Position numbers and translations under genes: made by a program
Part shown: positions 43,301 to 50,750 of the stretch, piece after piece
How the letters are laid out: every line of letters begins with the position of its first letter
Position numbering within the stretch: position 1 is the first letter of the stretch
Source of the DNA: Kitasatospora sp. MAA19
GTDB taxonomy: Bacteria; Actinomycetota; Actinomycetes; Streptomycetales; Streptomycetaceae
DNA: 64,000 nt
Direction: 5' to 3'
Assembly (NCBI RefSeq): GCF_029894125.1
Contig: NZ_JARXYZ010000009.1
Location: 62,001-126,000 of the forward strand
Notes under the pieces: generated by a model
Database searches by the model: none
What the model saw: the letters and a program-made list of their open reading frames with translations, nothing else
What the model was told of the DNA's origin: nothing

Positions 43301-45585
43301 GACGGCCCGTAGAAGTTCAGGCAGGACACCCCGTCGGCCTCACGGAGCTGCTCCCACAACCGCTCCGGAACGGCCTCCCCACCGGCTGCGACCACCGCCG
43401 GACGCCACCGCGGATCGTCCAGCAGTCCCCGTGCGACGAGGACTTGGAGGTAGGACGGGGTGGCCTCGATGAAGTCGAGGCGACGGCGCCGGGCGTAGTC
43501 GACGAAGGCGTCCGGGTCGGTCCAGGTCGCGTGGTCCAGGACGTGCAGTTCGTGGCCCGCGAACAGGGCCAGCAGTTGGTTCCAGGAGGCGTCGAACGAC
43601 ACCGACGTGGTCAGCGCCACCCGCAGCCGTTGCCGGTCCTTCAGCAGTGGCGGGAACAGTGTCTGCTGCTGGCCGGCGAACAGGTGGAGCAGCCCGCCGT
43701 ACGTCGGCACCACGCCCTTGGGCCGCCCGGTGGAACCGGAGGTGTAGATGACGTAGGCCGGGTGCTCCGGATCGACGGCCACCTGCGGATCCGCTGCCGG
43801 GCAACCCGCGACCAGCGCGGCCGTCTCCGGGTCGTCGACCACCAGCCGCTCGGCGGCACCGGGCTCCGGCAGCCGGTCCCGGGTGCGGGAGTCGGTCACC
43901 ACCAGGACCGGTCGGGCGTCGTCGAGCAGGTACCCGATCCGGGCGGCGGGGTACTCCGGATCGACCGGGACGTACGCCGCCCCCGCCTTGAGCACCGCGA
44001 GGACCGCGACCACCAGCTCGGCCGAACGCGGCAGGGCCACCGCCACCGGCCGCTCCGGCCCCGCCCCGCGGGCGATCAGGGCGTGCGCCAGCCGGTTCGC
44101 CCGCGCGTCCAACTCCGCGTACGTCAGGGACGCGTCCGGCCCCACCACCGCGACAGCGTCCGGCGTCGCCCGCACCTGTGCCCGGAACACTTCCGGCAGG
44201 CTGCCGGCGGAGCCCTCGGCCGCCGGGCCGGCGCCCAGCTCCAGGAGGTCCTGCTCCTCGTCCGCGGTGACCAGGCCGAGCCGGCCGACCGGCTCCTGCG
44301 GGGCGCAGTCCGCGACGGTGTCCAGCAGCGCGAGCAGGCGCCGTTGATGGACGGCGAGTTCGTCGGTGCTCCAGGTCTGGGGCGCACCCTTGAGTTCGAC
44401 CCGGAGTTCGTTGTCTCCCCGCCGACCGGTGATCCAGAGGGACAGCCCGGTGATCGGCTCCGGGAGCAGGTAGTGCAGCGTGGCGGGGTGCCCGGCGAAG
44501 CTCAGCGCGGAGTCGAAGGCCATGATGTTGACGACGAGCGGGAACGTCGCCCCGCCGGCACCGGGAGCGCCGAGGTCCCGGAACACGTCCTCGCTGCGGT
44601 AGCGCTGGTGCGCGAGGGCCGCGTCGGACTCCCGTGCCACCTCGGCGACCAGCTCGTGCCACCGCGTGTCCGGCCGCACCGACAGACGCAGGGGCACCAC
44701 GTTCGCCACCGCGCCGGCGGAGGTCATCAGGGCGCGTTCGGCGCCCTCGCGCCCGGTGACGGGAAGGCCGATCAGCACGTCCCGGTCCCCGGTGAGCCGG
44801 TGGGTGTAGAGCGCTGCCGCCGCGATCAGCGCCCGCGACCAGTGGACTTCGGTCTCCTGTGCCGCCGACCGCAGCGCGTCCACGCGGAGCACCGCCGGTT
44901 CCACCACGGAACGGGGGCCGCTCCCGCTGCGCGGAGCCCGACCGGCGAGATGGGTCGGTTCCGGCCGGTCGGCGAACCGCTCCGTCCAGTACGACCGATC
45001 GGAGGCGAACTGCTCCGAGGTGCGGTAGTCGGCGTCGCTGCGGAGCAGGACGTCCAGGGAACGGAACGACGACGGCGGGACCGGTCCGCCTGCGGCCAGC
45101 GCGGTGTACACCCGCGTGATCCGCCGCCGGACGAGGGAGAGGCCGAATCCGTCCATCACCAGGTGGTGGTAGTTCTGGTACAGGATGTGGTGCGTCGGCG
45201 AGAGGCTGATCAGCGCGAAGCTGAAGAGCGGGTCACGGGTGAGGTCCAGCGGGCGCACCCGGTCCCGGGCCATCCATGCCAGGGCCGCCGCCCTGGGTTC
45301 GGGCTCCGAGCCGAGGTCGAGCCGGGCCGGTGTCCAGTCCCATCCCGCACGGACGATCTGACGCGGGTCCTGCCCGTCGTGGTCGAAGCTCACGTGCAGC
45401 GCGTCGATCTCGTCGACGACCCGGCGCAACGCGGTCCCGACGAGCTCCGCGTCGACCGGTCCGTGGATCTCCAGGTAATCGCCGATGCGGTAGGCGTCGA
45501 GTGCCGTCCGCGCGTGCTGTTCGGCGAGCCAGATCTCGCGCTGTGCCGCGGTCAGGGGAAGGACGTCGCCGTCGCGACGGGACAT
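21553..45585 (-). CDS. Seven-module NRPS, predicted Ahp-cyclodepsipeptide synthetase
   Basis: A single 8,010-residue protein starting at ATG 45585 behind GGAGGT. Domains: C-A-T six times, with an N-methyltransferase inside A6, then C-A-T-TE. T-domain serines fall near residues 1001, 2064, 3112, 4158, 5178, 6618 and 7689; the TE starts near 7728. Specificity codes (positions 235-331, read by eye against GrsA) are DANEVAFVN, DFWNVGMVH, DVWTAAAVI, DVQLAAHVI, DAWTVAAVC, DASTVAAVC and DLYWWGGTL, i.e. X, Thr, Phe-like, Pro-like, Phe, Tyr (N-methylated), Val-like. No epimerase domain is present, so an all-L depsipeptide is expected. Its exactly complementary antisense frame is open, so it contains no TTA, CTA or TCA codon. 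Confidence 0.95.
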   Translation of the reverse strand: MSRRDGDVLPLTAAQREIWLAEQHARTALDAYRIGDYLEIHGPVDAELVGTALRRVVDEIDALHVSFDHDGQDPRQIVRAGWDWTPARLDLGSEPEPRAAALAWMARDRVRPLDLTRDPLFSFALISLSPTHHILYQNYHHLVMDGFGLSLVRRRITRVYTALAAGGPVPPSSFRSLDVLLRSDADYRTSEQFASDRSYWTERFADRPEPTHLAGRAPRSGSGPRSVVEPAVLRVDALRSAAQETEVHWSRALIAAAALYTHRLTGDRDVLIGLPVTGREGAERALMTSAGAVANVVPLRLSVRPDTRWHELVAEVARESDAALAHQRYRSEDVFRDLGAPGAGGATFPLVVNIMAFDSALSFAGHPATLHYLLPEPITGLSLWITGRRGDNELRVELKGAPQTWSTDELAVHQRRLLALLDTVADCAPQEPVGRLGLVTADEEQDLLELGAGPAAEGSAGSLPEVFRAQVRATPDAVAVVGPDASLTYAELDARANRLAHALIARGAGPERPVAVALPRSAELVVAVLAVLKAGAAYVPVDPEYPAARIGYLLDDARPVLVVTDSRTRDRLPEPGAAERLVVDDPETAALVAGCPAADPQVAVDPEHPAYVIYTSGSTGRPKGVVPTYGGLLHLFAGQQQTLFPPLLKDRQRLRVALTTSVSFDASWNQLLALFAGHELHVLDHATWTDPDAFVDYARRRRLDFIEATPSYLQVLVARGLLDDPRWRPAVVAAGGEAVPERLWEQLREADGVSCLNFYGPSECTVNSVVAPLESSRRPVIGRPVPGARLYVLDGALRPMPTGGTGELYIAGAGLARGYLNRPALTAGRFVADPFGPAGSRMYRTGDLVRWGTDGNLEFLGRTDDQVKIRGFRIELGEIEAVLVEHPQVAQAAVVVRTEEDARLVAYVVPASGAGVTVAELREHLRERLPEYMVPAAFVTLDALPLTPNRKLDRRALPAPEQIAATPGRAPRTATEHLLAGLFAEVLGVAEAGPDDSFFDLGGHSLLATRLVARARSVLGVELRLSDLFDAPTVAELAAAVDVAGRARPALGRRERPETVPLSFAQRRLWFLHSMEGPSATYNIPLTLRLSGNLDQRALEAALADVVERHESLRTTFPTVDGVPCQRVLDLDAARPRLRVTEAGERDLPDRLAQAARYGFDLSAEPPLHTELFQLGPEEHVLLLVVHHIAGDGWSMGPLSQDLTTAYAARSDGAKPEWSPLPVQYADYALWQRELLGDGSDRDSLLNGQLAYWQEQLAGLPDQVELPFDRPRPAAMSYRGAHLPVRIDAELHQGLRALARDGGASLFMVLQAGLAALLGKLGAGTDVPIGTPIAGRTDEAVDDLVGFFVNTLVLRTDLSGDPSFTELLGRVRGDALAAYAHQDVPFEHLVEALNPARTLAHHPLFQTMLALQNAPLGAFELPGLRVATDLVHTGTAKCDLTFMVTEQPGADGLSGVVEYSTDLFDAATVAGIVERWLRLLRAVVADPGRRIGRVDVLSAEELRALLPAGEGRAGELPETGITALFERQVRANPAATAVVSGEVSLTYAELNTRANRLAHALIDRGVGPERLVALALPRSAELVVAILAVLKAGAAYVPVDPEYPAARIAYLLQDARPALLVTTSRTGDLPGADGVDRLPLDTADLDGQPDTDPEVAVDPGHPAYVIHTSGSTGNPKGVVVPHRNVVRLFDTTRELFGFSAEDVWTLFHSYAFDFSVWELWGALLHGGRLVVVDHETSRSPGRFLELLARERVTVLNQTPSAFHQLIQEDGEAPGTGRELALRTVVFGGEALEAARLASWYERHPDDAPRLVNMYGITETTVHVTHAALDRSGTPAGQIGTAIPDLRTYVLDDGLRPVPPGVAGELYVAGPGLARGYLNRPGLTAGRFVADPLGPAGSRMYRSGDVVRRAADGSLRYVGRADQQVKIRGFRIELGEIEAALAAHPGVAQAAVLARQDRVDDTRLVAYLVPATGTAPRAADLRAHLAGRLPEHMLPSAFVVLDALPLTANGKLDRRALPAPDLAPAGTGRAPRTPQEHVLCELFAEVLGAAPVGVEDGFFDLGGHSLLATRLAARIRATLGVEMPLRTLFEAPTPAALAAALVAAGPAQAALAPVRRPEQLPLSFAQRRLWFLHQLEGDSGNYNIPLAWRLSGRLDPEALREALADVVARHEALRTVFPVVDGVPYQRVLDVAAARPGLAARRTTEAELPGALAAAQAHRFDLEAELPLHAELFELAPDEHVLLLVLHHIAGDGWSLGPLAADLTEAYAARCRGEQPRQEPLAVQYADYSLWQQELLGEATDSDSPFARQAAYWTRQLADLPEQIQLPIDRPRPVVASQRGGHVRAELDAELHRGLRELARTGGSSLFMVLQAGLAGLLSRLGAGDDIPVGSLTAGRNDQALDELVGYFVNTLVLRTDTSGDPTFAELLARVRDTALAGYANQDLPFEYLVEALNPSRSLSHHPLFQVMLVLQNNVRAEFAPPGLRVEEVEPATTTSKFDLGFALAERHTEDGSPAGIDVSVQFASDLYDPATVETMVARLVRLLTAAVADPQRRLGRIDLLSAEERRELLPAPDDAARPVPVGNLPALFRARVEERPEAVAVVGEGFTLTYGELDARANRLAHALIARGVGPEQLVALALHRSVELVVAVLAVHKAGAAYLPIDPGYPAARIAYLLDDARPALLVTTTDLDPLLPGAGGPDRLLLDADPAPAGLPDTDPGVRLAPGNAAYVIYTSGSTGRPKGVVVSHAGLPGMVAEQAERLGIDADSRVLQFSSPSFDVSLWDLCGALLTGAALVPAPATEPVAALTDPSLALTHATVPPSVLAALSPDDVAVPVLAVAGEACPPELVTRWAPGRRMINAYGPTETTVIATMSEPLSPGSGVPPIGRPVAGFRAYVLDEHLGLVPPGVVGELYVAGPGLARGYLNRPGLTAGRFTACPFGPAGARMYRTGDLVRRRADGQLEYLGRADDQVKVRGFRIELGEIETALAEHQQVGQVAVIARKDRAADTRLVAYLVPAVGAELRSEELRAHLRERLPDYMVPAAFVPLDALPLNANGKLDRRALPEPEFIGERFGRAPRTPQEQVLAGLFAEVLGLPEVGLDDDFFDLGGHSLLATRLVARVRATLGVELTLHALFRTPTVAGLAAGLGGAGRARPALERAARPDLVPLSSAQRRLWFLHQLESAGSSYHMPLAWRLSGPLDRVALEAALGDVVDRHETLRTVFRVVDGVPYQQVLAAGTVRPELPVTPADETSLTELLARAAVRGFDLAAEPPLRAELFELSADEHVLLLVVHHIAGDGWSLGPLAADLATAYAARRRHEEPRWAPLPVQYADYTLWHGRLLGDRDDPTSLFARESAYWTERLAGLPEQIRLPADRPRPATASYRGGHLAIDLDAELHGALVRLGRERGASVYMVLQAALAAVLDKLGAGDDIPVGSLIAGRTDQALDDLVGFFVNTLVLRTDTSGDPSFAELLARVREGALAAYAHQDLPFEHVVEALNPSRSLARQPLFQVLLALQNVPRTEFELSGLDAEILLVRTSTAMFDLGFHLLERGGTGGPAEGIVGRVEYSTDLFDHTTVEALVARWLRLLAAVVAEPDRPLSRIDVLTAEERHELLVARNDTARPVPADGLPALFEAQVRATPQAPAVVFEDTVLTYRELNRRANRLAHALIARGVGPEQVVALRLPRSAELVVAVLAVLKTGAAYLPIDPDYPAARIAYMLEDARPAVVLDDLAAVTPAEEQPEHDPAVSVDARHPAYVIYTSGSTGRPKAVVMPAAGLLNLLAWHHNAVGGEPGTRTAQFTAIGFDVSVQELLSALLYGKTLVVPTEEQRRSAELFAHWLDRHRVAELFAPNLVVEALAEAAEEAGLELPSLRLVAQAGEAMRLGGAVRRFQTRRPGRTLHNHYGPAETHVITAYPLPADPADCPLPVPIGRPIANCGAYVLDQALRPVAPGVTGELYLAGAGLARGYLNRPALTASRFVADPYGPAGTLMYRTGDLVRWRADGELEFAGRVDHQVKVRGFRVELGEIEAELAAHPGVAQVAVLAREDKPGETRIVAYVVPSAEGPATTETLAAYLRERVPDYLVPSAFVLLDVLPLTPNGKLDRAALPAPDLGPAGAGRAPRTPQEQILCELFAEVLGLPRVGVDDDFFDLGGHSLLATRLMSRVRATLGVELELRSLFRTPTPAGLAAGLHGAGTARQALVPRPRREPMPLSFAQRRLWFLQQFGAPSATYHMPLALRLSGRLDRAALSAALGDVVARHETLRTVFPDTDGVPHQRVLEAAEAVVPLTVRAAGGSEVPALLREAAVRGFDLTSEVPLRAELFAVAPDEHVLLLVVHHIAGDGWSMGPLAHDLATAYATRQGGGTPEWPALPVTYSDYTLWQHEILGDEHDADSVFARQVGYWTEALAGLPDQLQLPVDRPRPAAMSYGGDLLDIRIDAELHAALVELARRSGATLFMVLQAALAALYTRLGAGTDVPIGSPIAGRTDEALDELVGFFVNTLVLRTDTSGDPSFVELLGRVRETALEAFAHQDVPFEHLVEVLNPSRSLSYHPLFQTGLVVQNAPGGDFELPGLRVSGVAVPTGTSRLDLTFGLAEEYGPDGAPAGLGGAVEYSTDLFDRATVETLVARWTRLLAAVAVAPDQRIGGIDLLSAEESGELLAAVVEGEATASLPALFAVQVAATPDAVALVCGGLELTYRELNARANRFAHSLIARGVGAEQLVAVALPRSVESVVSVLGALKAGAAYLPVDPEYPQARIALMLEDARPVVVVDDPVLVSEVAEWPESDPEIVLDVRHPAYVIYTSGSTGRPKGVAVSHTGVSGLVAAQVERLGVSPGSRVLQFASPSFDASFWDLCSALLTGAALVLAPAEAPLEALTDRRLTVTHVTLPPSALAALDGAELTATTLVVAGEACPPELVERWAPGRRMVNAYGPTETTVCATMSEPLSPSAGVPPIGRSVAGFRTYVLDERLRPVPPGVPGELYVAGPGLARGYLNRPGLTAGRFVACPFGNDGERMYRTGDLVRWRTDGQLEYVGRADQQVKVRGFRVEPGEVEAALAEHPAVARAAVLAQDERLIGYVAVRPEAAVRPAELAAHLRERLPDYLVPAVFVVLDALPVTPNGKLDRAALPAPESVTTEAGRAPRTPQEQILCGLFAEVLGLAKVGVDDDFFDLGGHSLLATRLAARVRSVLGVELGLRALFQAPTVAGLSMALSEAGHARPALTAHERPEAVPLSFAQRRLWFLHRMDGATATYHIPLALRLTGTLGRAALDEALADVVARHESLRTVFPEVDGVPCQLVLHPGAARPRARLTEVPAAELTERLTEFARQPFDLAAEPPLRAELFAVAPDEHVLLLVMHHIAGDGWSTGPLARDLAEAYAARCEGRSPGWSLLPVQYTDYTLWQRDLLGDASDPESRFAEQLDYWKRQLAGLPELLPLPTDRPRPAVAGWRGDQVGLQLSPELHAALTELARRTGTSLFMVLQAALAALYTRLGAGTDVPIGSPIAGRTDEALDELVGFFVNTLVLRTDTSGDPSFVELLGRVRETALEAFAHQDVPFEHLVEVLNPSRSLSHHPLFQTILAVQNAPMGRFALPGLDVATFAVATGTAKFDLGVSLAEQFGPDGSPAGIVGVVEYATDLFDRSTVAALARRWTLLLETVTADPEQPIGRMDLLDADERHRLLERGNATAREVDAVPVPQAFAVQVAATPDAVALVCGGVELTYRELNARANRFAHSLIARGVGAEQLVAVALPRSVESVVAVLGVLKAGAAYLPVDPAYPQARIALMLEDARPVVVVDDPVLVSEVAEWPESDPVVALDVRHPAYVIYTSGSTGRPKGVVVGHGGVASLVAAQIERFAIEPGSRVLQFASPSFDASVSEIFTALLRGAALVLPAAEPVAALTDPGLAVTHVTVPPSVLAALPEHSLTVSTLVVAGEACPPELVERWAPGRRMINAYGPTETTVCATMSDPLSPATGVPPIGRPIANARVYVLDERLRPVPPGVPGELYVAGAGLARGYLDRPGLTAGRFVACPFGNDGERMYRTGDLVRWRADGQLEYVGRADDQVKVRGFRVEPGEVEAALAEYPAVARAAVLAQDDRLIGYVVPHPEASRDSGLEADHVGEWQDIYDALPITPEEAAFGQNFVGWNSSYDASPIPVEQMREWRDATVSRILALRPRRVLEVGVGTGLLLSQIAPHCETYWATDFSATAIEALAAQVVRQEDLAERVVLQTRPAHDTDGLPAGTFDTIVINSVVQYFPSADYLADVIGKLMRLLAPGGALFIGDVRNLRLLRPLATAVQLHRTGAGADLATVRRAVEQALRVEKELLVDPDFFTALREHGADIGADIGAVAVEVKRGRHHNELSRYRYDVTLHKSPVAPAATSEPVELEWGRQVAGLAELRELLARPLAGALRVTGVPNRRVARESALARAVQDGDASLAELLERLHAPEEGGLPDPDDFHELGRELDRRVGVTWSATQADAVDVVFADPRAHHGSPVEPSRPARATGGTLSSLTNRPTGSRGTGALIGDLRDWLRGRLPDYLIPSAFVVLETLPLTAGGKLDRRALPAPDLGSAGAGRAPRTPQEQLLAELFAEVLGLAQVGVEDSFFDLGGHSLLATRLASRVRATLGAELEVRTLFETPTVAGLAARLDGSGTARPALTAHPRPELVQLSFAQRRLWFLHRMDGPSATYNMPLALSLTGGLDRSALHAALADVIARHESLRTVFRETDGVPYQVVLSTSEAHPELPVVELDESRLAERLAAVARRGFDLAAEPPVRAELYALAPDRHVLLVVVHHIAADGWSMGPLSGDLAAAYAARCRGEEPQWSPLPVQYADYTRWQRDLLGDAADPDSLFARQLAYWKDELAGLPQQVQLPADRPRPPVASQLGGRVVVRLDAELHQALRDLAAERGASLFMVLQAGLAALLTRLGAGTDIPIGSPIAGRTDQALDELVGFFVNTLVLRTDTGGDPGFAELLGRVRQKALTAYDHQDVPFEHLVEVVNPVRSLAHHPLFQIMLALQNAPLGEFALPGLETGHLEAPTGTSRVDLTFSLAEQFRPDGPPGPSGPGGAPSLDGLVGAVEYATDLFDAPTVELLFDRWARLLRTAAADPDRPISRIDIMSGEERHRLLSEFTGATAELPEAAVPELFARQVRATPDAVAVVAGGTELTYRELDLRTNRLARALTRRGVRPETPVAVMLERSAELVVAILAIVKAGGAYVPLDSRFPSSRIELILRETGAALALTEDVLTELVQAEPDSSELEVPCDPRQLAYIMYTSGSTGRPKGVAVTHRDVVGLALTPEWRGGGHERVLMHSPTAFDLSTYELWVPLLSGGRVVVAPPERLDLDLLERTVAEHRVTGLWLTAGLFRLVAEERPGLLAGVREVWTGGDVVSPAAVARVRAACPGLEVVNGYGPTEATTLATCHPVRTLSEDAATVPIGAPMANMRAYVLDDHLRPVPTGMVGELYLAGVGVARGYLGRPGLTAERFTADPYGPAGSRMYRTGDLAWWQAWGHPRPVGAPPGRQAGGAGGGTLEFAGRADHQVKLRGLRIEPGEIEAVLASCPGVAQAAVVAREDQPGDKRLVAYLVAAPEGVPEPGELSDRLRRELPEYMVPSAFVTVDALPLTANGKLDRVALPAPEYGAPGTGRGPRTPQEQLLCDLFAEVLGREQVRIDDSFFGLGGHSLLAARLASRVRETLGVELGLRTLFEAPTVAGLTERLVMNDPDDALDVVLPLRTTGNGTPLFCIHPGGGISWSYSGLLNHVGPQHPVYAIQARGLGRPEPLPTSFEEMAADYAEQIRKIQPEGPYLLLGWSAGGLIAHALACELQSRGERTALLAILDAYPVKDVQFEEVPVPTERDVLVGVLDVDPDELGDRALTYGEVAEILNRRGSALAGLTERQIEVIVQIMINNAKLAVDFVPGEFDGDLLLFNSTIDRTEDNAGPGIWRPYIVGRIESHEIATRHNRMTQAGSLAQIGPILAAKLAEATGDTGDICDTPIHNQED
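22970..23045. repeat. Palindromic GC repeat inserted in A7 coding sequence
   Basis: Contains CCTCCCCCAGCGCCCCCGG, then GGCCGGGAGGTGCCCCC and a second GGGGGTGCCCCCAT unit, a type of short palindromic repeat usually found between Streptomyces genes. It adds about 20 residues ([19 protein letters not shown]) between RTGDL and LEFAGR. Confidence 0.7.
24353..24392. repeat. Palindromic GC repeat inserted in C7 coding sequence
   Basis: CTGGGGGCACCTCCCGGGCC, GCTA, then GGCCCAGGGGGACC: the same repeat style as at 22970. It encodes [11 protein letters not shown], about 11 extra residues compared with module 6 at the same place. Confidence 0.65.
25590..29909 (-). other. NRPS module 6: C - A (Tyr) with N-methyltransferase - T
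   Basis: The A code DASTVAAVC is a known Tyr code. An N-methyltransferase of about 260 residues (nt 26440-27230) is inserted after the A8 region: [17 protein letters not shown] is the SAM motif and [15 protein letters not shown] follows. The expected product is N-methyl-Tyr, the hallmark residue of Ahp-cyclodepsipeptides. A 12-bp tandem repeat ([10 protein letters not shown]) lies near the end of the methyltransferase. Confidence 0.85.
28861..29145 (-). repeat. Identical tract shared by C6 and C5 (copy in module 6)
   Basis: 285 bp identical to 31927-32211, offset 3,066 bp, ending sharply at both sides. It covers the C-domain core around the [20 protein letters not shown] segment. Confidence 0.9.
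29910..32964 (-). other. NRPS module 5: C - A (Phe) - T
   Basis: A core [25 protein letters not shown] and [11 protein letters not shown] give DAWTVAAVC, a classic Phe code. Long stretches are near-identical to module 6. Confidence 0.85.
31927..32211 (-). repeat. Identical tract shared by C5 and C6 (copy in module 5)
   Basis: Second copy of the 285-bp identical tract, in the C domain of module 5. Confidence 0.9.
32965..36114 (-). other. NRPS module 4: C - A (Pro-like) - T
   Basis: A core [26 protein letters not shown] and [11 protein letters not shown] give DVQLAAHVI, close to the Pro code DVQLIAHVV. Proline here would be the Ahp precursor. Confidence 0.78.
36115..39259 (-). other. NRPS module 3: C - A (aromatic, Phe-like) - T
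   Basis: A code DVWTAAAVI is near Phe codes (DAWTIAAVC) but differs at three positions, so Phe, Tyr, Trp or a large aliphatic residue are possible. In Ahp-cyclodepsipeptides this is the P1 residue facing the target protease. Confidence 0.7.
39260..42439 (-). other. NRPS module 2: C - A (Thr) - T
   Basis: C motif [10 protein letters not shown] core [25 protein letters not shown] and [11 protein letters not shown] give DFWNVGMVH, the well-known Thr code. Thr supplies the hydroxyl for lactone closure in the proposed product. Confidence 0.85.
42440..45585 (-). other. NRPS module 1: starter C - A (unknown) - T
   Basis: The C domain has [12 protein letters not shown] and [13 protein letters not shown], closer to EntF/DhbF-type C domains than to the other six here, so it probably accepts an acyl or aryl starter. 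The A code DANEVAFVN matches nothing I know. Motif A10 reads NRKLD instead of NGKLD but keeps the catalytic Lys. This would be the exocyclic residue. Confidence 0.75.
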
Positions 45586-45688
45586 GGGGGTACCTCCAGA
45601 AGTGTGGGCGGGCGTGCGCGCAGGGCACGCCGGGCCCCGCCGGCCGCGGTGACGTCACGCGGTCGGCGGGCGGGCGCTGCTGCGGTGC

Positions 45689-47983
45689 TCAGGCGGCGAT
45701 TTCGCCGGCCTGGAGCCGCCAGAGGGATGCGTAGAGTCCGTGCTGGGCGAGGAGTTCGTCGTGGGTTCCCTGCTCGGCCACGACGCCGCCCTTGTCCATG
45801 ACGTAGATCCGGTCGGCGTGGCGGACGGTGGAGAGCCGGTGGGCGATCACGACCATGGTCCGCTCGGCGGCGAACCTCCGGAGCGTGCGCTGGATGGCGG
45901 CCTCGGTCTCGTTGTCCACGGCGGAGGTGGCCTCGTCGAGGATCACGACGGGCGCGTCCTTGAGGATCGCCCGCGCCAGGGCGATCCGCTGCCGCTGGCC
46001 GCCCGAGAGCGCGGCGCCGCGTTCGCCGATCACCGTGTCGTAGCCGTCCGGCAGCGTCGCGACGAAGGCGTGCGCCTCGGCCATCGTGGCCGCCTTGACC
46101 ACGGACTCGTCCGAGGCCCCGAAGCTGCCGTAGCGGATGTTGTCGGCGATGCTGCCGTCGAAGAGGAACGGGTCCTGGGCGACGAACCCGACCGCGTCCC
46201 GCAGGTCCCGGCGCGGCAGGTCGCGCACGTCGCGCCCGTCGAGCAGCACGGCACCGGACTCCGTGTCCTGGAAGCGCATCAGCAGCTTGGCGACGGTCGT
46301 CTTGCCGGAGCCGGTGGCGCCGACGAGCGCGGTGACCTGGCCCGCGGGAATGGTCAGTGAGAGGTCCTCCAGCACCGGCGGGCGGCCGGGGTAGGCGAAG
46401 GTCACGTCGTCGAGGACGATCTCGCCCCGCACCTTCTCGGTGTCGAGCGGTCCGCCGGTGCCTTCGGTCTCGACGGGCAGGGCCCGCAGGTGGTGGACCC
46501 GGTCGTAGGCGGCCAGCGTGCGCTGGTACTGGTCGACGATGCCGCCGAGCCGGTTCATCCGCAGCAGCACCATCTGGGGCAGCCCGATCAGGGGGCTGAA
46601 CACCTCGAACGGCAGGCTGCCGTTGAGCACCGACCGGCCGCCGATCAGCAGGGTGCCGGCCATCGAGCCGGTCGTGCAGACCCTGACGGTCTCGGCGTGG
46701 CGGATCGTGCTCCGGTCGGTCTGCTCGTTGCTCTCCTGGGCCGCCGCGCTCAGCCGGTCGATGCGCTCGGCCTCGTAGTCCTCGGTGCAGAAGCTCTTGA
46801 CGGTGGCGCCGGCCTCCAGCGTGTTCACCAGCTGGCTGTGCAGCCTGGCCCGGTGCTCACCGGAGACGGCGTAGTCGGCCGTGACCTTGTCCTGGTACCG
46901 GAGCGACAGCCAGGCGATGACCGGGATGGGCAGGAAGGCGATCCAGGCGATCTGCGGTGCCAGCAGGAGGAACAGCGGCACCAGGATGGCCAGGCTGGTG
47001 CCCAGCTGCAGCACGTCGTTGGCCGAGGTGGCGAAGAAGGTGCCCAGCTGGCGGACGTCGTCGGTGAGCACCCCGGCGATCCGGGTGGTCCGCTCGCCTT
47101 CCAGGTGCCGCAGTTCGAGGTGCTGCACGTGCTCGTACGTGCGGCCCCGCCAGTCGTGCTCGATGTCCTGGCCGAGCTGACGCCACTGGAGGTTCGAGGA
47201 GTAGGAGAGGCCCGCGACGGCGGCACAGGCGATGGTCACCAGCCCTGCCAGGCCCCAGAGTTGGGCGGACGCGGTGGTCAGGCCGAAACGGACCAGCGGC
47301 GCGGCCTCGCCCTTGATGAGCACCAGTGCGGTCCAGCCGAGGAAGGTGCCGAGCGCCATCTCCGAGATCTGGCAGGCGACCGAGAGCGCGGAGGCGCGGT
47401 AGAGGCGGCGACGGTGCGGTCCGACGATCTCCAGCAGGGGGTGTCGCCCGGGGGCCCCGGACAGGTCCCTGGTCGCGTCGGCCGTTCGGCGCCAGGCCTT
47501 TCGGACGACGGCCGCGGTCGCCGCCGCGACGCCGCCCAGCGCGACCAGCTGCCTGCTCAGCGCCGATCCGCGGATCAGCGCGACGCCGGCCGCCACGCAC
47601 CCTCCGACGGCGAGCACGGGGCGCACGACGACGCCGCGATCCACCCGCGCGGCCGGTTCGGCGCCGGGCCGGTTCGGCGCCCGGCGTCCCGCGCCGGCCG
47701 GGCCCTCCGCAACCAGGGTGACGGCTCTGCGGACGATCCGGCCGACGTCCGTGGCACTCACCCGCGCGTCGTGCCGGACGAGGACCCCGCCGGTGACCGG
47801 GCTGGCCTGCGCCTCGCGGATCCCGGGGACGCGCCGCAGGGCCGCGGCGAGGACTTCGGCCATCCGGGGCCGCCCGAGGACCAGCTTGACGTCCCAGCGC
47901 TGCCGGCCCGGAATGACCGAGCGCGGGCGCACGTCCACATCCACGGAGCGGTATCCGGCTGCGGCACCCAGCAGAGAGGGCAT
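45689..47983 (-). CDS. ABC exporter (fused TMD-NBD) with N-terminal HMA-like domain
   Basis: 764 residues from ATG 47983 (AGGTG site upstream); GTG 47995 is an alternative. Residues 1-80 resemble a ferredoxin-like HMA domain (WDVKLVLGRPRMAEVLAAAL, then VPGIREAQASPVTGGVLVRH) but lack the CxxC metal site. Residues 120-160 hold one or two extra hydrophobic segments. The six-helix exporter domain follows from about 185. The ATPase shows Walker A LVGATGSGKTT, signature LSGGQRQR, Walker B VVILDEATSA and the H-loop IAHRLST. It lies 103 bp before the NRPS on the same strand, so it is probably the peptide exporter and self-resistance pump. A metal-related role is the alternative, given the DUF5132 neighbour. 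Confidence 0.85.
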   Translation of the reverse strand: MPSLLGAAAGYRSVDVDVRPRSVIPGRQRWDVKLVLGRPRMAEVLAAALRRVPGIREAQASPVTGGVLVRHDARVSATDVGRIVRRAVTLVAEGPAGAGRRAPNRPGAEPAARVDRGVVVRPVLAVGGCVAAGVALIRGSALSRQLVALGGVAAATAAVVRKAWRRTADATRDLSGAPGRHPLLEIVGPHRRRLYRASALSVACQISEMALGTFLGWTALVLIKGEAAPLVRFGLTTASAQLWGLAGLVTIACAAVAGLSYSSNLQWRQLGQDIEHDWRGRTYEHVQHLELRHLEGERTTRIAGVLTDDVRQLGTFFATSANDVLQLGTSLAILVPLFLLLAPQIAWIAFLPIPVIAWLSLRYQDKVTADYAVSGEHRARLHSQLVNTLEAGATVKSFCTEDYEAERIDRLSAAAQESNEQTDRSTIRHAETVRVCTTGSMAGTLLIGGRSVLNGSLPFEVFSPLIGLPQMVLLRMNRLGGIVDQYQRTLAAYDRVHHLRALPVETEGTGGPLDTEKVRGEIVLDDVTFAYPGRPPVLEDLSLTIPAGQVTALVGATGSGKTTVAKLLMRFQDTESGAVLLDGRDVRDLPRRDLRDAVGFVAQDPFLFDGSIADNIRYGSFGASDESVVKAATMAEAHAFVATLPDGYDTVIGERGAALSGGQRQRIALARAILKDAPVVILDEATSAVDNETEAAIQRTLRRFAAERTMVVIAHRLSTVRHADRIYVMDKGGVVAEQGTHDELLAQHGLYASLWRLQAGEIAA

Positions 47984-48178
47984 GTGTACGATCACCTGTT
48001 TGCGGAGGTCGCGAGAAAACCGTCACGGGCACGACGGAATTGCCGCGACAGGGGCGGGAATTCTTGAGGGGATATTGCTGCTACCGACAGGCCCGCAGCC
48101 GACCGCCGCGCGGGAGCCTTGTTCCGAGATTGATCGGAACATGCGCTCACACGGCGGCCGGGGTCGCCGGGCGGGCCG

Positions 48179-48535
48179 TCAGTGCGCCTTGCCGACGCCG
48201 GCGGTCGCGCGGATCTTCGGGCTCCTTGCCTCGTGTTCGGACCGGTCGGCGGCCTCGCTCTTCTCGCCGTGCGGGACGGCGACCTCGGCGGCGCGCCGGC
48301 CGTCACCCGAGGGGGCCTCGCCGTCACCGGCGGAGACCTGCGCCGCCACGACCTCGGCGGCCACCTCGGCCGCGAGGTCGTGGATGTTCTCTCCGGCCTC
48401 GTGGGCCGCCTTCTTGACCTCCAGGGCGAGGCCGACGGAGGTCTTGACGACGCCTCGCACCAGCGGCTTGAGGAGACGCTTGGCCAGTGGCGCGACGATG
48501 AGGCCGACCAGGAAGGGCGGTACTAGGGGCGGCAT
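48179..48535 (-). CDS. DUF5132 protein
   Basis: 118 residues from ATG 48535 with GGAG upstream. The N-terminus is hydrophobic (MPPLVPPFLVGLIVAPLAKR), then a charged amphipathic region (LKPLVRGVVKTSVGLALEVK, KAAHEAGENIHDLAAEVAAE), and a hydrophilic tail that looks disordered. This matches DUF5132, small membrane-associated proteins that typically neighbour HMA-containing transporter genes in actinobacteria. It precedes the HMA-ABC exporter by 195 bp on the same strand, which supports a shared membrane function. Confidence 0.75.
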   Translation of the reverse strand: MPPLVPPFLVGLIVAPLAKRLLKPLVRGVVKTSVGLALEVKKAAHEAGENIHDLAAEVAAEVVAAQVSAGDGEAPSGDGRRAAEVAVPHGEKSEAADRSEHEARSPKIRATAGVGKAH

Positions 48536-48847
48536 GATGCTCCATCCTCTCTACGCGGACGTATGACAGGGACCCCGGGCAACTGCGGACGCACCGGAGC
48601 ACCGCACGACTGGGCGGACGGAAGCACCCGACTCCGGAATTCGACGTTCCCCGCCGGATTTCCCGCCGGGATGAATTCCGCACTCGAGGGACCAACCGCC
48701 CGCTCTCGCTTCACCGTAGTCGAGCCGGGTCCGTCGAAGCCAAACATTCCCACCCGGTTTCACTCATGCGAGTGCTCTCGATCTTTCTCTGTAGCTCGAA
48801 TTGACGAACGCATGCCCACATGCCAATACGCTCATATGACTTTCCAT
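48536..48847. other. Intergenic region upstream of the NRPS gene set
   Basis: 312 bp upstream of the DUF5132 gene. The part at 48740-48850 is clearly more AT-rich than its surroundings and contains CACTCATGCGAGTG (5-bp arms, 48761-48774), GCATGC and CATATG palindromes. It is the likely promoter region for the leftward gene set. No gene is supported. Confidence 0.45.
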
Positions 48848-50548
48848 TCATTGGGGCGTACCGAGTTCACGCGTCACCCGCCGCCGGAGGGCGGGAAACG
48901 GCAGCCCGCCACCGCCCAGGACCGCCTCGTGGAAGGCCCGCACCTCGAACCCGGCGCCCAGGCCGGCCTCAGCCCGCTCCCGCAGCCGGGCGAACTCCAG
49001 GTACCCCGCGCGGTAGGACAGCGCCTGCCCGGGCAGGTCCGTCGAGTACCGCAGCAGGTCCGAGGCGATCTGGGCGTCCGCCTCGGTGGAGTTGGCGCGC
49101 ATGAAGTCCCGCGCCTGCCCCAGGTTCATGGTGCCGAGGTTGAGCCCGGTGTCGACGACGAGGCGCTGCGCGGTGAACCGCTCCTGCGTGAGGCGCCCGT
49201 ACGCGTCCCACGGGTCGTCGTAGAGGCCCATCTCCCAGCCGAGACCGGCCGCGTACTCGGCCCAGCCCTCGTTGAACGCGCCGAACTCGGCCACCTCACG
49301 GCGCAGCTGAGGCAGCGATCGGTCCTCCGCCTGGCGGGCCAGGTGGAAGTGGTGGCCCGGCGCCAGCTCGTGGTAGATCAGCGAGGCCGCGCCCAGCAGC
49401 GACCGCCGTTCCAGGCCCGCGCCGTTGTAGCGGTAGCGTCCGATCGGGTCGGCCGCCGTGGGCTGCTGGTAGTACCCGAAGGTCATCCCCGCCTCCAGCG
49501 CCCGGTCCAGCCGGGCCAACCCGTACGGGGCGGCCGGCAGCGCGGCGAACCACCGCGGCAGCGACGGGGCCAGCCGGTCGAGGTACCGGCGGTAGCGGGC
49601 CTCGACCTCCTCGGGCGACCGGGCGTACAGCCGGGGCTCGCTCCGCAGCCGCTCGTGGAACTCCTCCTCGGGGCCCGGGAATCCGAGGGCGGTGCGGACC
49701 TCCCCCATCCGCTCGGCCAGTTCACGGCACTGCTCGCGACCGAGTTCGTGCAGCCGCTCGGGCGGCGTGTCGCCCCCACTGTGAGTCTGGACGAACTCCC
49801 GGTACGCCTCCTCCCCGCCCGCGTACTGCGCCCAGCCGACGGACCGCGGCGCGTCGCGCAGGTAGGCCGGGTCGTCGAGGACGGCGAGCAGGCCGTCGAA
49901 GGCCGGTGCCAGCTCGACCTCCACCAGCCGATGCACCCCGTCGCGGAGCCGTCCGCGGTCGGCGCGGCCCAGTCCGCCGAGTCGGTCGTCGTCCACCTCC
50001 ACCCGGCGCGCCACGGACGCCCGCAGGCCGACGACGGTGGCGCGTGCCCCGGCCAGGGCAGGGGCCGGCACCCGGAAACCGCGTACAGCCTGCTCCGCCG
50101 CCTTGTCGGCGATCGAGCCGACCACCCGGGCCAGCTCGTGCAGCAGCGACAAGTACCGCTCGACGTCCGGCCGTTCGGCGAAGCGGAACGGGCACAGGAC
50201 CGCGTCGACGTACTGCGACAGCGGGAACAGCCGGTACGGCGTGGCCGCGGGCGTCAGCCAGTAGCAACGGTGGGACCGCAGCTCCTGCTCGGCCAACCCC
50301 GCGAGGAACGCGGCGGTGTCGGCGTCGACTCCGGACGACCCCACACCCTCGAGTGCCCGGACCCGCCCGAGCACACCCTCCGCGAACCGCGCCCGCTCCT
50401 CGGCCTCGGCGAGCGAAGCCCCGGGGAGCATCTCCACCGGGAGGCCCTGGCGCACCCTCAGCAGTGGATCGCGCTCCAGCAGGAACTCCCAGTAATCGTC
50501 GGCCAGTCGACCGAACTCCTCGCCCGACTCGCTCGTCCTCGTCCTCAT
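48848..50548 (-). CDS. DUF885 family protein (putative metallo-hydrolase)
   Basis: 566 residues from ATG 50548; the longer frame upstream is non-coding. The family is alpha-helical and related to gluzincin peptidases. It shows LIYHELAPGHHFHLARQ, a HExxxGHH zinc-site motif, followed by AFNEGWAEYAAGLG with the third ligand Glu, and ALSYRAGYLEFARLR near the end, all in the usual DUF885 order and length. No signal peptide is present, so it is cytosolic. The substrate is unknown; some family members act as carboxypeptidase-like enzymes. It diverges from a dipeptide-type importer, so peptide or amino-acid catabolism would fit. Confidence 0.82.
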   Translation of the reverse strand: MRTRTSESGEEFGRLADDYWEFLLERDPLLRVRQGLPVEMLPGASLAEAEERARFAEGVLGRVRALEGVGSSGVDADTAAFLAGLAEQELRSHRCYWLTPAATPYRLFPLSQYVDAVLCPFRFAERPDVERYLSLLHELARVVGSIADKAAEQAVRGFRVPAPALAGARATVVGLRASVARRVEVDDDRLGGLGRADRGRLRDGVHRLVEVELAPAFDGLLAVLDDPAYLRDAPRSVGWAQYAGGEEAYREFVQTHSGGDTPPERLHELGREQCRELAERMGEVRTALGFPGPEEEFHERLRSEPRLYARSPEEVEARYRRYLDRLAPSLPRWFAALPAAPYGLARLDRALEAGMTFGYYQQPTAADPIGRYRYNGAGLERRSLLGAASLIYHELAPGHHFHLARQAEDRSLPQLRREVAEFGAFNEGWAEYAAGLGWEMGLYDDPWDAYGRLTQERFTAQRLVVDTGLNLGTMNLGQARDFMRANSTEADAQIASDLLRYSTDLPGQALSYRAGYLEFARLRERAEAGLGAGFEVRAFHEAVLGGGGLPFPALRRRVTRELGTPQ

Positions 50549-50750
50549 GCGGCCAGTGTGGCGATGACCGGCCGCCCAGTCGCCCGGTCCGCGGAACCGC
50601 GGCCGTACTATCCCTCGAACGGGTGAGACGAACCCGATCGCCCGGGGCCGCGCGAACGGCTCCCGGACGCAGCCACAGGCGACTTTCGCTCTTCGAACAG
50701 ACTTGCCACACACGTCAGTTGACTCGTCAGCGGGACAACTCGGTGGCACC

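Noticed and set aside
21553..45585. Streptogramin B-like assembly (EntF-like starter, Thr, small residue, Pro, N-Me-aromatic)
   Set aside because: Two residues lie between Pro and Val-like with N-methylation on Tyr after Phe; codes for Abu, pipecolate and phenylglycine are missing, and no picolinate genes are seen. The Ahp order fits every position.
21553..45585. Epimerisation domains or D-residues
   Set aside because: No E-domain motif was found between any T and the next C, and each T leads straight into a [14 protein letters not shown] C domain.
21568..45801. A plus-strand open frame of about 8,070 codons opposite the NRPS
   Set aside because: It is the exact complement of the NRPS codons and stays open only because TTA, CTA and TCA are absent. 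It is Arg/Gln/His-rich with no domain.
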